NCBI GenBank assembly: GCA_963825575.1
Contig: CAWGUB010000035.1
Span: 1-64,000 of the forward strand
Source: JAFDBW01 sp963825575
GTDB lineage: Bacteria; Desulfobacterota; Desulfuromonadia; Desulfuromonadales; BM103
Direction: 5' to 3'
DNA length: 64,000 nt
The notes under the pieces are model-generated. The model was not told the origin of the DNA. It was given only the letters and a program-made list of their open reading frames with translations, and ran no database searches. Shown here in pieces: positions 48,780 to 59,130 of the stretch. The position numbers were made by a program, and so were the translations under genes. Within the stretch, counting starts at the first letter, position 1, and each line of letters opens with the position of its first letter.

Positions 48780-49662
48780 TTATCCCATGCTATAGCTTCC
48801 GGCATCCCAGAGGCTCTCCAGATCATTCCAGTCAATATGCACGCCGGCCATATCCTCTATGGTGAATGAGCCTTCGAGCATTTCAGCGTCGTCAATCCGT
48901 CCATCAGCATTTGCGTCAATCCAGTGCACAGGAGCGACTTTGACAGAACTTTCTCCCTGAACCGGGATCGCAGACTGACTGCCTTCCATACTGGAAATGA
49001 TTTCACCCTGAAAGCCCTCGATTGCATCCGTCCTTGCCTCGACATCAACCTGGACAAGATAAACGACCCTGTCCCGGTCCTCACCGGCCTTGATGATCCA
49101 GCGAGCGACACCGTGCACATTATCCAGGCTCGAAGCTGGCGGGTTGGCCTGAATGATTTTCCAGCCTGCCGGGAAATACTCGCGCAGGATCACACCACCA
49201 CTTTGGGCACGATGCGTCAAGCGGATCTGTACAGGGATAGTACTGCCAGGCGCAGCATAAGCCGGCAAAAGTCTCTCTGCTGTGACCGCCACGGGAGGAG
49301 GAGGGGGATTGGCTCACAAGAGAACCGATGACGAAAATCGCGATAAGCAGCAAGATCGCGAAAAACAGCCAGACGAACGGTGAATTTTTCCGGGTGGTGA
49401 TTACAGAGGCTGGCTCTTCTGCGACAGGTTTAAGCAGGATATCATCGAGCTGGACTTCCAGGGCTTCAGCCAGCTTCAGAGCATTTTCCCGACGAATGGT
49501 CGGATAACGGTTATTCTCCCAACGGGAGATGGTATCGGTCGTTACACCGACCACCTTGCTGACGTACAGCTGGGTTAGCTGCGCATCTTCGCGAATGCGT
49601 TTGACCTCCGTTGCATCGATACAAACCGTCGACACTCTATCTTCGTAACCGGTGTGATTCAT
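48780..49662 (-). CDS. HTH-transmembrane-EF-hand protein split by a frameshift
   Basis: The first frame (start 49662) gives an XRE-type HTH (LTQLYVSKVVGVTTDTISRWE), a linker and one helix (FVWLFFAILLLIAIFVIG), then reaches a Pro/Ser-rich region. The next frame begins PPPPVAVTAERLLPAYAAPG, a beta-rich domain ending with a calcium-type loop DANADGRIDD. The frames meet at a run of five C (minus strand; 49303-49307); removing one C joins them. The whole, ~293 residues, resembles RodZ-like cytoplasm-to-periplasm proteins. Slippage at the run or sequence error are both possible. Confidence 0.65.
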
Positions 49663-49890
49663 GGCGCTGAGTCTACCAAGGGACGACAGAGCAAGTAAAC
49701 ACGAAAAATGCCATGTCTACCTGCTAGATTTTTTGATAGATAAATTACTGTAATGACAGGACAAAAACTCTACATCTAGCGACATATGACTCGATGTCTG
49801 ATGTTTTGCAATAAATGTTCGGCTATAAATACACCAAACATATTGAGGCAATCGTGCCCGGACTTAAACTCTATGGATCAGGAGGAAACA

Positions 49891-50160
49891 ATGAAGAAAC
49901 TGGTAATCATCATGATGCTGCTGGCGTTCGTCGGTGTCAATGTTGCTATTGCAGCGGACAGCTACACCTACGACAACAAGAAGGGTACCGTAACTTTCAA
50001 TCACAAGGCTCATCAGGACGCGCTTGGCGATTGCGCTAAGTGCCACGAAGGCGAGCCGGCAAAGATCGCAGTTGACAAAGACTTTGCCCACACGACTTGC
50101 AAGGGCTGCCACAAAGACATGAACGGCCCGACCAAGTGTAACGACTGCCACAAGAAGTAA
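49891..50160 (+). CDS. ppcA: Triheme cytochrome c7 (PpcA family)
   Basis: 89 residues from ATG 49891 after AGGAGG. A signal peptide (1-~21) and three CXXCH sites at 48-52, 70-74 and 83-87, with H38, H41 and H67 as likely axial ligands. Very close in layout to Geobacter PpcA, an abundant periplasmic carrier for electrons to outer-membrane cytochromes and metals. This gene is a strong taxonomic hint. Confidence 0.93.
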   Translation: MKKLVIIMMLLAFVGVNVAIAADSYTYDNKKGTVTFNHKAHQDALGDCAKCHEGEPAKIAVDKDFAHTTCKGCHKDMNGPTKCNDCHKK

Positions 50161-50182
50161 CTTTTAACTTACGCAATGCTGC

Positions 50183-50213
50183 AAAAAGGCCACCGGTTTC
50201 CGGTGGCCTTTTT
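50183..50213. terminator. Bidirectional terminator between ppcA and glsA
   Basis: GGCCACCGG (50188-50196) pairs with CCGGTGGCC (50200-50208), with U-runs on both strands (TTTTT on plus, TTTTTG on minus). Confidence 0.85.
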
Positions 50214-50255
50214 GTTTTTTACCCTCTCTCGCGGCAGAGAGTGTCTGCTGTTTAT

Positions 50256-51167
50256 TCAGAAAACCGAAAGCCTGGTCTTGGTTGTAAATAGTTCCAGGGC
50301 CTTGGTCCCGGCGTAAGAGTTCCCGGCTGAATTCAGTGCCGGCGACCAGACCGCCAGACTCAGTTTCTCAGGTACGACCGCGACGATTCCGCCGCCCACG
50401 CCGCTTTTCCCCGGCAGGCCGACACGATAGGCGAAGTCACCGGCGGCGTCATAAGTGCCGCAGGTGAGCATAACCGCATTGATGCGTTTCGCATGGCGAA
50501 GCCCAACGACTTTTCCTGCCAAGGGAGATACACCCTGGGCGGCCAGGTAAAGACAGGCCTGGGCCAGCTCGTTACAACTCATCATCACAGCACACTGGAA
50601 AAAGTAGAAATCCAGCACCTCGTCGACGTTGTGGCGGAGGTTACCGAAATCCTTGAGCAGGTTGGCCAGCGCCCGGTTGCGGTGTCCGGTCTGCGCTTCA
50701 GCCTGGTATATGGCTTTCGAGTGCTTTACCGATTTGACTCCGGTCAGTTGACGAAGAAAAGTCAGGTAGGCCTCGTTGGCCTCTTCGACATGTTCCAGGA
50801 TAATATCCGCGATGACCAGAGCACCCGCATTGATGAACGGGTTTCTCGGAATCCCCTGTTCGTACTCGAGCTGGACCAGGGAGTTGAATGGCGTACCGGA
50901 TGGCTCCCGGCCAACCCGTTCCCAGAGCGACGTGCCGGCGAGCTGAAAAGCCAACGTCAGGGAGAAGAGTTTGGAGATACTCTGGATGGAGAACCTTTCG
51001 GCAGTATCGCCAATCGAATAAGCCGCACCATCAGTGGTCTGCAGGGCCAGGCCGAACTTGTCACCGGAAACCGCTGCGAGCGGCGCAATATAATCCGGAA
51101 TCCGTCCGCGCCCGATCATGGGCTGAATTTCGTGATGAATCTCCTCGAGGATGCCCTGGTAATCCAT
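50256..51167 (-). CDS. glsA: Glutaminase
   Basis: 303 residues from ATG 51167 (51179 possible). A serine beta-lactamase-like fold with S63-x-x-K66 (SISK), FINAGALVIADI, and YRVGLPGKSGVGGGI. Hydrolyses glutamine to glutamate and ammonia. It lies 55 bases or so after the transglutaminase gene on the same strand and may be the last gene of that operon, an unusual and possibly meaningful partner for an amidoligase system. Confidence 0.92.
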   Translation of the reverse strand: MDYQGILEEIHHEIQPMIGRGRIPDYIAPLAAVSGDKFGLALQTTDGAAYSIGDTAERFSIQSISKLFSLTLAFQLAGTSLWERVGREPSGTPFNSLVQLEYEQGIPRNPFINAGALVIADIILEHVEEANEAYLTFLRQLTGVKSVKHSKAIYQAEAQTGHRNRALANLLKDFGNLRHNVDEVLDFYFFQCAVMMSCNELAQACLYLAAQGVSPLAGKVVGLRHAKRINAVMLTCGTYDAAGDFAYRVGLPGKSGVGGGIVAVVPEKLSLAVWSPALNSAGNSYAGTKALELFTTKTRLSVF

Positions 51168-51234
51168 AATTTTGACCATGATCCGTCAGATTGTTAATGC
51201 TGCCTGTTTGTTTCACCAGAAACGGATTGCGAAC

Positions 51235-52110
51235 TCAACCAATCGGCAGCACATCGACCGCGACTTTCAATTCATGCTCACCACTGCCGAAGGCCACGCC
51301 ATTCAACGGCGTCACATCGGTAAAGTCTCGTCCCCAGGCGACAGTAATGTGACGCTCCCCGGGCATTTGATTGTTGGTCGGATCAAAATCGAGCCAGCCG
51401 ACTCCGGGCAGGTAGGCTGAGAACCAGGCATGCGAAGCATCGGCGCCGACCAGGCGTTCTTTACCAGGAGGTGGCGTGGTCTCGATATAGCCGCTCACAT
51501 AGCGCGCCGCCAATCCCATGGAGCGCAGGCAGCCAATGGCCAGGTGGGCAAAGTCCTGACAGACGCCGCTGCGATGTTCTATAACGTCTTTCAGCGGGGT
51601 CGCAATCGTGGAGAATTCCGGGTCGTACTTGAACTCGTGGAAAATCCTCTGCATCAGGTCGTAAACTGCATCGATCATCGGCCGTCCAGACGAAAAAGAG
51701 GGGCGCGCATAGTCGAGCAGAAGATCATTGGCAGTGATCGATGGAGAATCGAGAACAAACTGCATCGCTTCTATTGCATCGTCTGAGTGGTCGCTCTGCG
51801 ATTGCGCTCGGGCCGCTTCCCAGGACAAGCCTCCGGCCTCTTCTGAGATGCTTGAATCACTTTTTTCAACGACACTGGTCGCCGTCACAACCAGTTGGTC
51901 ATGGGGCTGCTGGATCGAAAAATACACCGTCCGATTGCCGAAATAATCGAAGCGTTCATAATAATCATGTGGTTGCGGTTCGATCTCCAACCCGGTCGAG
52001 AGAACCTTCTGGTGTGACAGTTCGCGTGGCAGAAGCCGGGCCTCGTTGTAACAGAGCCCGACCCGCGCTTCGTAGATAAACTCGGTGGTGTGAGTGACGC
52101 GGTATTTCAT
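51235..52110 (-). CDS. Transglutaminase-like peptidase (N-terminal beta + TGc)
   Basis: 291 residues. A bacterial transglutaminase-like N-terminal beta region (YRVTHTTEFIYEARVGLCYNEA) then the catalytic triad Cys184 (GVCQDFAH), His227 (ASHAWF) and Asp243 (DFDPTN). No signal peptide. Family members are thought to cleave or ligate amide bonds. Its stop-side neighbour is glsA and its start overlaps the ATP-grasp/alpha-E gene (ATGA). Confidence 0.88.
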   Translation of the reverse strand: MKYRVTHTTEFIYEARVGLCYNEARLLPRELSHQKVLSTGLEIEPQPHDYYERFDYFGNRTVYFSIQQPHDQLVVTATSVVEKSDSSISEEAGGLSWEAARAQSQSDHSDDAIEAMQFVLDSPSITANDLLLDYARPSFSSGRPMIDAVYDLMQRIFHEFKYDPEFSTIATPLKDVIEHRSGVCQDFAHLAIGCLRSMGLAARYVSGYIETTPPPGKERLVGADASHAWFSAYLPGVGWLDFDPTNNQMPGERHITVAWGRDFTDVTPLNGVAFGSGEHELKVAVDVLPIG

Positions 52111-54680
52111 ATGTCCTCATCTTGAAGCTGTGGCGACAGCTGCTGGGGAGGCTGGGAATGGCTGAAATAAGTACTGGTAATCACATCCGAAAGACGCCAC
52201 AGGCTCTCAGCCTGGGCAGACAGTAACTCATCCAGCCCCTTGCAGTACCCCTCCCCCTCCTCGATTTTCGACAACTCTGAGGCGTCGGCCAGGCGCAGTT
52301 CGGTGTAAGCTTCGAGAATTGATCTTTCATCATCACCAAGGCGGTAACTTGCCTGAGTACGCGGCAATTCGGCAACGTGCCGCTGCAGGCAGTCAAGCTG
52401 GTAGGCCAGGGACCTCGGGTGATGTTTATCCATGAGAATCAGTTCCAGCACCGTGGGCAGGTGCATGTACGAATGGTAGCGACGACGGAAGGTGTTCAGA
52501 CTGTCGCAGATGACCAGTACCGTCTCCATCAATTGACGCTTCAAAGCATCGTCCATGCTCGGGACCAGCGTGGCACGCAGCAGGGAAATCAGCCCCAGGG
52601 CCCGTTCCAGTCGTCGACCGATATCGAGCAGCAGCCACCCTGCTTCCCGGGTCATGCTTTCCGCGGTCAACCCGCTGAAGGCAACCAGCTGCATGATCAG
52701 GTGGTCAAGGCGGTCCTGGGTACGATAGCTGCCCGGGCCAGCGGCCTCCTCGTCATCAACCCAGTCCTGCTGGATGGCGTCAATGATCCGCCAGATCTCG
52801 GCCGGCCAGTGATCCCTGACGGTCATGGCAACCTGGCCGAAGCCGTGCAAAGTAGACGCCAAGCTGCCTGAACGATTCACGTCCTGCAACAGGGAATGCA
52901 GTTCAGGGCGAGGCTTCACCAGGAGTTTCTCCGCCTCTTCATCTACAAACCCCGGGTAGGTCCCGGTCACATGGGTCAGAGCACGCAGCAGGCTGTGCAG
53001 ATAGGGTTTCGACAGCCCCCCGTTGGCATCACGCAACTCCCGCCTGAGCAGGAAGATGGCACGCAACAGGCGCGCCGCCCCTTCAGCTCTTTCGACATAA
53101 CGCCCGGCCCAGAACAGGTTGTCCGCATCGCGACTCGGCAGGGGTTCGGCATGGAACTGCAGGACCTCGCCGCTCTTCGGCTGGCGCCACAGACTGACGT
53201 ACTCAACCGGCTCCTTCGACAGGACCCAGGCATCCTTGCTCAACCCCCCGGCACGGTTCGAAACGACCAGTTCGCCTTCCTGCGGAGCAATCCTGGTCAA
53301 GCCACCGGGCATGGCGAGATAACCATCGTCACCGGCAACCAGGAAAGATCGGAGTATGGCATGCCGTGGTTCGACCATGCCATCGACCAGCGACGGGGCC
53401 GTTGAAAAGCTGACCATTTCCTGGCCGGTATAGAGGTGCGGCTTGCGCATGATACGCTCACGCAACTCGGCCTGTTCGGCAAGGGTTAGTTGAGCACCGA
53501 AAATTGCACGGTAGCCGCGCGTCCGATGAATCGGCTTGATAACCAGCTTGTCAAGATTTTCGAGGACGAAAGCACGCTCGGTCTCGTGACCGCACCACCA
53601 GGTCGCAACCGAGGGGAGCTTGAGGTCTGCGTCCAGGAAGTACTTGGCAATTCCCGGCAGGAACGCCAGCAGACCGGGATTCTCCAGGACAGCGCTGCCG
53701 ATCGGGTTGGCGATCGCTACATGACCGAGGCGGACCGACTGCAGCAGGCCGGTCACACCGAGCCGGGAATCCTCGCGCAGCTCCAGCGGGTCGCAGTAGG
53801 CGTCATCAACGCGCCGCAGGATGACGTCGACCTGGTGCAGGCCTTCCAGAGATTTCAACCAGACCCGACCGTCACGGACGCTCAGGTCATCGCCCTGGAC
53901 CAGCGTATAGCCGAGGTAGTTGGCGAGATAGGCATGTTCGAAGTAGCTCGGGCTGTAAGGGCCTGGCGTCAGGACCACAATGTGGGGATCTTCTCGGTTC
54001 TGCGGGGCAATCTGTGCCAGACGATCACGTAAGGGCTGGAAGAAACCGGCCAGGCGCTTGACATGGCAGTCGCGGAACAGCGCCGGTGCGATGCGCGTCA
54101 TAACCATACGGTTTTCCAGCGCATAGCCGGCCCCGGAGGGCGACTGGGCCCGGTCGTCGATGACCCACATGCGACCATCGGGGCCGCGGGCGAGGTTGGA
54201 GGAAGACAGAATCAGCGGACGCTCACCGGAGGATTCGATCCCGACGCACGAGCGCTGGAAACCCAGGTGACTGAAAACCAGATCCGGAGGCAGAAGACCA
54301 TCCTTGAGCAATTTCTGAGGCCCGTAGATGTCTTTCAGGATCAGGTTGAGGAGCTCAGCACGCTGGACCAGGCCGGCCTCGATAACTGTCCACTCCTCGG
54401 CGCTTATCATCAGGGGAATTGGATCAAGCTGCCAGGGACGGGCGGAGCCGCTCAGGCCATCGTAGATATTGAACGTGACACCGTTCTCGCGCAGCAGGCG
54501 CTGCGCCTCCTGATGCCGTCGCTCCAGCCCTTCACTGCCGAGCTGATCAAGTTCCTGCATAAGAGTTTGCCAGTGCGGGAGCAAATGTCCTTCACCGGCA
54601 TACATCTCGTCATAGGTTTTTAACCTGGTTTCGTAGAATTGGCTGATAGATCCGGAGATCGAATTATCGGATTGCGGCAC
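52107..54680 (-). CDS. Circularly permuted ATP-grasp fused to alpha-E domain
   Basis: 857 residues. Residues ~1-480 form the permuted ATP-grasp (DUF404/407): GVTFNIYDG, LILKDIYGPQKLLKDG, WVIDDRAQSPSGAGYALENR, LKLPSVATWWCG and LVIKPIHRTRGYRAIFGAQLT. Residues ~520-840 form the helical alpha-E domain (NLFWAGRYVERAEGAARLLRAI). ATP-grasp enzymes ligate carboxylates to amines; alpha-E proteins are their usual companions. Where the stand-alone paralogue (59,124) has LEDN, this protein has IDDR. Overlaps the transglutaminase gene by four bases. Confidence 0.88.
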   Translation of the reverse strand: MPQSDNSISGSISQFYETRLKTYDEMYAGEGHLLPHWQTLMQELDQLGSEGLERRHQEAQRLLRENGVTFNIYDGLSGSARPWQLDPIPLMISAEEWTVIEAGLVQRAELLNLILKDIYGPQKLLKDGLLPPDLVFSHLGFQRSCVGIESSGERPLILSSSNLARGPDGRMWVIDDRAQSPSGAGYALENRMVMTRIAPALFRDCHVKRLAGFFQPLRDRLAQIAPQNREDPHIVVLTPGPYSPSYFEHAYLANYLGYTLVQGDDLSVRDGRVWLKSLEGLHQVDVILRRVDDAYCDPLELREDSRLGVTGLLQSVRLGHVAIANPIGSAVLENPGLLAFLPGIAKYFLDADLKLPSVATWWCGHETERAFVLENLDKLVIKPIHRTRGYRAIFGAQLTLAEQAELRERIMRKPHLYTGQEMVSFSTAPSLVDGMVEPRHAILRSFLVAGDDGYLAMPGGLTRIAPQEGELVVSNRAGGLSKDAWVLSKEPVEYVSLWRQPKSGEVLQFHAEPLPSRDADNLFWAGRYVERAEGAARLLRAIFLLRRELRDANGGLSKPYLHSLLRALTHVTGTYPGFVDEEAEKLLVKPRPELHSLLQDVNRSGSLASTLHGFGQVAMTVRDHWPAEIWRIIDAIQQDWVDDEEAAGPGSYRTQDRLDHLIMQLVAFSGLTAESMTREAGWLLLDIGRRLERALGLISLLRATLVPSMDDALKRQLMETVLVICDSLNTFRRRYHSYMHLPTVLELILMDKHHPRSLAYQLDCLQRHVAELPRTQASYRLGDDERSILEAYTELRLADASELSKIEEGEGYCKGLDELLSAQAESLWRLSDVITSTYFSHSQPPQQLSPQLQDEDI

Positions 54681-54726
54681 GGTCGGGACCTTTTAGCATG
54701 AACATGGGTTAATTATCATCCGCTGA

Positions 54727-57700
54727 TTATATTCCAGGAAGGCGCCGCAAATCCACGGTATAAGGAAACTCTTCGTTCGGTTCTTCTTCGGGCGGCATCA
54801 TCGGTCCTGTTGAAGCGGGAATTGGCGTAAAAGTACCAAGTCCGGCAAATGCTGGTGGTGATGTCTGGACCGATCCCGGCTCAGTGCCAAGGTCCCAGAA
54901 CCGGGTGATGCGCCGGGCTTCGGCTTCGAACGCATTGACCGGGAACACATCGTAACTGCGCCCTCCCGGGTGGGAGACGTGGTAGGTGCAGCCGCCGATC
55001 GCCTGACCGCTCCAGGTGTCGACGACATTGAAGACCAGCGGCGAATGCGGCTTGATCGTCGGGTGCAGTGCCGAAGGCGGCTGCCAGGCCCGGTAACGGA
55101 CACCCACGACGAACTCGCCCTTGCGCCCGGTACTGCGCAGCGCCAGCCGCCGGCCATTGCAGACCACGACGTGGCGCAATTCAGTCAACCCGTTGATCCG
55201 CAGTTGCAGCCGCTCCACAGAAGAGTCAACGAAGCGGGCGGTGCCCTGGCTCCCCATCTCTTCGCCAAGCACGTGCCACGGTTCAATTGCAAAGCGCAGT
55301 TCGAGTTCCATGGCGTCGATATTCACGGAACCGAAGTGCGGGAAGCGGAACTCGAGGAACGGTTCGAACCACTCCAGTTCGAACTTGTAGCCGGCCCGGT
55401 TGAGGTCAACCACAACTTCCCGCATATCTTCACGGACAAAGTGCGGCAGCAGGAATCGATCGTGCAGTTCCGTCCCCCAACGCACCAGGTCATGTTCGTA
55501 CGGCTTTTCCCAGAACCAGGCCACCAGAGTACGCAGCAACAGGTTCTGTACCAGGCTCATGCGGGCGTGGGGCGGCATCTCGAAAGCACGCATTTCAACC
55601 AGGCCGAGTCGTCCCGTAGAGCTGTCTGGAGAGTAAAGTTTATCGATGCAGAACTCGGCACGGTGGGTGTTGCCGGTCATGTCGATCAGGAGATTACGCA
55701 TCAGCCGGTCAACCAGCCAGGGGGCCGGGACCTCCCCTTTCGGCATCTGCTGGAATGCAATTTCGAGTTCGTAAAGTGCGTCGTTGCGGGCCTCGTCGAC
55801 GCGTGGAGCCTGGCTGGTCGGGCCGATGAACATCCCGGAGAAGAGATAGGAGAGTCCCGGGTGATGCTGCCAGTAAGTGACCAGGCTGCGCAGCAGGTCG
55901 GGGCGTCGCAGCACCGGGCTGTCGGCCGGGGTCGCTCCGCCAATCGTGATATGGTTGCCGCCGCCGGTTCCTGAGTGGCGGCCGTCGAGCATAAACTTCT
56001 CGGTGCCGAGGCGACTCTGACGGGCTTCCTCGTAGAGGGTCGTGGTGTTGTCCACCAGCTCCCGCCAGCTGGCTGCAGGGTGAATGTTAACCTCGATGAC
56101 GCCCGGGTCAGGGGTTACCAGCAGGCGCTCCAGACGATAGTCGCGCGGCGGCTCATAACCTTCGACAACCACCGGCATGGACAATTCGGCAGCAGTCGCC
56201 TCGATCGTCGCAATCAGGTCCAGATAATGTTCGAGCTTCTTCAGCGGCGCCATGAAGACATGTAACCGGCCGTCACGGGCTTCGACACAGAGCGCAGTAT
56301 GTGGGATTTTGCCCAAGGCATCCCCAACTCGTTCGTCAGCGGGCGGCTGTTCGTGAATCTCCGGATGGGCCGCGACCGGTTTTTCAATCTTGCTGTACCG
56401 TTTGGCAACTTCGCCATGGGAGTCCTCGAGGACCGGCAAGGTTCCGAACTGGTCATGCTCGGCGTCTGTCTCCCGTTTCTCGGGAGCCTCCCATGGTAGC
56501 GACTCAAGCGGCAGGCGCAGACCCATCGCCGATCCGCCCGGGATCAGGAACATCTGTCCCCGACGGAACGCCCAGGGGCCACTGTACCAGCCGCCGATTT
56601 TTTCATCCCACTGCAACGGCAGGGCATAGCCGGTCGGTGTCCCGAGCCCTTTATCCAGCAACTGCCCCAGGTACTGGCGTTCCAGAGGGTCCTTGAGGTC
56701 GACCTTGAGCGGATCGACATTGTCCGGCAGGGTCCCCTCTTTCCACAGGTAATAAAAAATATCCTCGTAGCCCGGCACCACCCACTGCGGGGTAACACCA
56801 AGTCGTCTCGCCAGTTCACCGGCGAAGCGTTCGGCGTGCTCATGGGTTATCTCGTAGTTATCGGCGATATTGGCAAGCAGCTCGGGGTTCTTCCAAACCG
56901 GGATGCCGTCCTTGCGCCAGAAACAGCCATATGCCCAGCGCGGCAGCTGTTCTCCCGGGTACCATTTACCCTGGCCGAAGTGCAGCAACCCGCCGCGGCT
57001 GAAGGATTCACGCAAACGGCGGACCAGGTTGTTGGCCAGAGCCCTTTTGTGCGGGCCATCAGCCTTGGTATTCCATTCCGCACCTTCCATGTCGTCGATC
57101 GAGACAAAAGTCGGTTCTCCGCCCATGGTCAGGCGAACATCGCCACGGGCCAGATCAAAATCGACTTGCTCTCCCAAGGCATCGATCCGTGTCCATTGCT
57201 CATCACTGTAGGGTTTGGTCACCCGCGGGTCTTCGTGGATACGTTTAACACTGTTCTCAAATTCGAAGGTCACCTCGCACTTGTCCATGGCACCCGTAAC
57301 CGGGGCGGCGCTGGAGTAATGCGGTGTACAGGCCAGCGGAATATGGCCCTCTCCGGCAAACAGCCCGGAGGTCGGGTCAAGTCCGATCCAGCCGGCACCG
57401 GGGATGTAGACCTCCGCCCAGGCATGTAGATCGGTGAAATCGGCCTCGGGGCCGGAAGGCCCATCGAGCGATTTTTCATCGGCAGTCAGCTGGATCAGGT
57501 AGCCCGAGACAAAGCGTGCCGCCAGCCCCAGGTGGCGCAGGATCTGCACCAGCAACCAGCCCGAGTCACGACAGGAACCGATCGCCCGTTTGAGAGTCTC
57601 TTCGGCGGTCTGGACCCCCGGCTCCATGCGCACGGAATAGTTAACGGACTCGCGAACCCTCTGGTTCAGGCTGACCAGGAAATCAACGGTCGTGGTCGGG

Positions 57701-58110
57701 GTACGATCGACCTTTTCCAGCCAGGCACTCAGTAGCGGCCCACTGTCGGTTATCTCGAAGTAAGGCGTCAATTCCTTGCGCAATTGTGCTTCGTAGGTAA
57801 AAGGGATTTTCTCGGCAGATTCTTCGACAAAAAAATCGAACGGGTTGATGACGGTCATGTCGGCGACCACCTCGACCTCGATTCTCAACTCGCGGGTCTT
57901 CTCGGGGAACACCAGCCGCGCCAGATAGTTGCCAAAAGGGTCCTGCTGCCAGTTGAGAAAATGCGTGTCGGGAGCTATACGCATTGCATAGGCACGGATC
58001 GGGGTCCTCGAATGTGGCGCCGGCCGCAGGCGCAGGACATGCGGTGAGAGGTTGATCGGCCGGTCAAACCGGTAATGCGTAATGTGCCTGCAGGCAACGC
58101 GGATGGACAT
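54727..58110 (-). CDS. Transglutaminase-DUF2126 protein
   Basis: 1127 residues. The N-terminal transglutaminase-like domain has Cys180 (GSCRDSGW), His229 (DLHAWAEVY) and Asp245 (LDPTSG). From residue ~300 onward is DUF2126, a large region containing GEPTFVS, EQLPRWAYGCFWRKDG, HSGTGGGNHITIGG and a GS-like motif set; comparative studies have proposed a COOH-NH2 ligase relation for part of it. It lies 46 bases upstream of the fused ATP-grasp gene and 42 after the alpha-E gene. Confidence 0.88.
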   Translation of the reverse strand: MSIRVACRHITHYRFDRPINLSPHVLRLRPAPHSRTPIRAYAMRIAPDTHFLNWQQDPFGNYLARLVFPEKTRELRIEVEVVADMTVINPFDFFVEESAEKIPFTYEAQLRKELTPYFEITDSGPLLSAWLEKVDRTPTTTVDFLVSLNQRVRESVNYSVRMEPGVQTAEETLKRAIGSCRDSGWLLVQILRHLGLAARFVSGYLIQLTADEKSLDGPSGPEADFTDLHAWAEVYIPGAGWIGLDPTSGLFAGEGHIPLACTPHYSSAAPVTGAMDKCEVTFEFENSVKRIHEDPRVTKPYSDEQWTRIDALGEQVDFDLARGDVRLTMGGEPTFVSIDDMEGAEWNTKADGPHKRALANNLVRRLRESFSRGGLLHFGQGKWYPGEQLPRWAYGCFWRKDGIPVWKNPELLANIADNYEITHEHAERFAGELARRLGVTPQWVVPGYEDIFYYLWKEGTLPDNVDPLKVDLKDPLERQYLGQLLDKGLGTPTGYALPLQWDEKIGGWYSGPWAFRRGQMFLIPGGSAMGLRLPLESLPWEAPEKRETDAEHDQFGTLPVLEDSHGEVAKRYSKIEKPVAAHPEIHEQPPADERVGDALGKIPHTALCVEARDGRLHVFMAPLKKLEHYLDLIATIEATAAELSMPVVVEGYEPPRDYRLERLLVTPDPGVIEVNIHPAASWRELVDNTTTLYEEARQSRLGTEKFMLDGRHSGTGGGNHITIGGATPADSPVLRRPDLLRSLVTYWQHHPGLSYLFSGMFIGPTSQAPRVDEARNDALYELEIAFQQMPKGEVPAPWLVDRLMRNLLIDMTGNTHRAEFCIDKLYSPDSSTGRLGLVEMRAFEMPPHARMSLVQNLLLRTLVAWFWEKPYEHDLVRWGTELHDRFLLPHFVREDMREVVVDLNRAGYKFELEWFEPFLEFRFPHFGSVNIDAMELELRFAIEPWHVLGEEMGSQGTARFVDSSVERLQLRINGLTELRHVVVCNGRRLALRSTGRKGEFVVGVRYRAWQPPSALHPTIKPHSPLVFNVVDTWSGQAIGGCTYHVSHPGGRSYDVFPVNAFEAEARRITRFWDLGTEPGSVQTSPPAFAGLGTFTPIPASTGPMMPPEEEPNEEFPYTVDLRRLPGI

Positions 58111-58152
58111 AAACGGAATAACTCCCCGGGAATCTGTCTGACGATCAGGTCC

Positions 58153-59130
58153 CTAGCTCTGTGTTTGCTCTTGCACGGCAGAGGTTGCAGCGGAAACCGA
58201 GAAGAAGGTCTCAAAAACAACATTACTTACGTCATTCAGGCGGGTCTGCAAGTCGTCGATAAACTCGTGAAGGCCAACCGCCTTGATATCCTCAATTGTC
58301 GTGTAATCAATGTCTGCCAGCAGCCGCCCGAGTGACTTTTCGGCGCGGTTGGTAAAGCGACCACGCATGGTCCCCGAAATATTGCGCAGCGACAGCTCTG
58401 CGATAATCAGGCAATGGTGAATCGCCCGCGGGAACTCGGCATCGAGTACCAGGAATTCGATGATCTCGTCAGGGACAATCTGGCCGTAGTCCTTGCGGTA
58501 CATCTCGAAGGCGCTGGCCGAGCGCAGGATCGACCCCCAGAGGATATGATCGTAAGGCGTCCCGACATAATCCACCGAAGGCAGCAGAATAAAATACTTG
58601 ACGTCGATAATCCGGGCGGTCTTGTCCGCGCGCTCCAGCATCCTCCCGAGTCGGGCAAACTGCCAGCCATCACCGTGAGTCATGGTGTTCTGCGACAGGC
58701 CGGTAAAGAGATGGCTGGCAAGCATGACTTCAACGAAGAATTCGTGCGGGAGTTCAATCCCGCCTTTGCGTGAAGCCTCTTTGACAAGCAGGTAGAAGGT
58801 ATTGACCTGTTGCCACATCTCGGAGCTGATCCATTCTCGTACCGAACGGGCATTTTCCCGAGCCATCTGCAGGCAGGAGAGAATCGAATTGGGGTTTCTG
58901 GTGTCGAATGTCAAAAACCGGACAACGTTCTCTTCATTGAAATCTTCGTAGAATTCCTTGAACAGGTCTTCGTCACCGGTCGTCACGACCAGCGGCTCCC
59001 ACTGTTCGCCGACACCGGTCGGCAGATCAAGAATCATGTGATAGTTGGCGTCCATGATGCGCGCCACGTTTTCGGCCCGCTCGACATAACGGCCCATCCA
59101 GTACATCGATTCGGCGACACGACTCAGCAT
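58153..59130 (-). CDS. Stand-alone alpha-E domain protein
   Basis: 325 residues, all helical in appearance, beginning LSRVAESMYWMGRYVERAENVARIMDAN, the hallmark of the alpha-E family (DUF403). Its start overlaps the end of the upstream ATP-grasp gene by seven bases. The function is unknown; a structural or ligase-partner role is inferred from constant association. Confidence 0.88.
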   Translation of the reverse strand: MLSRVAESMYWMGRYVERAENVARIMDANYHMILDLPTGVGEQWEPLVVTTGDEDLFKEFYEDFNEENVVRFLTFDTRNPNSILSCLQMARENARSVREWISSEMWQQVNTFYLLVKEASRKGGIELPHEFFVEVMLASHLFTGLSQNTMTHGDGWQFARLGRMLERADKTARIIDVKYFILLPSVDYVGTPYDHILWGSILRSASAFEMYRKDYGQIVPDEIIEFLVLDAEFPRAIHHCLIIAELSLRNISGTMRGRFTNRAEKSLGRLLADIDYTTIEDIKAVGLHEFIDDLQTRLNDVSNVVFETFFSVSAATSAVQEQTQS

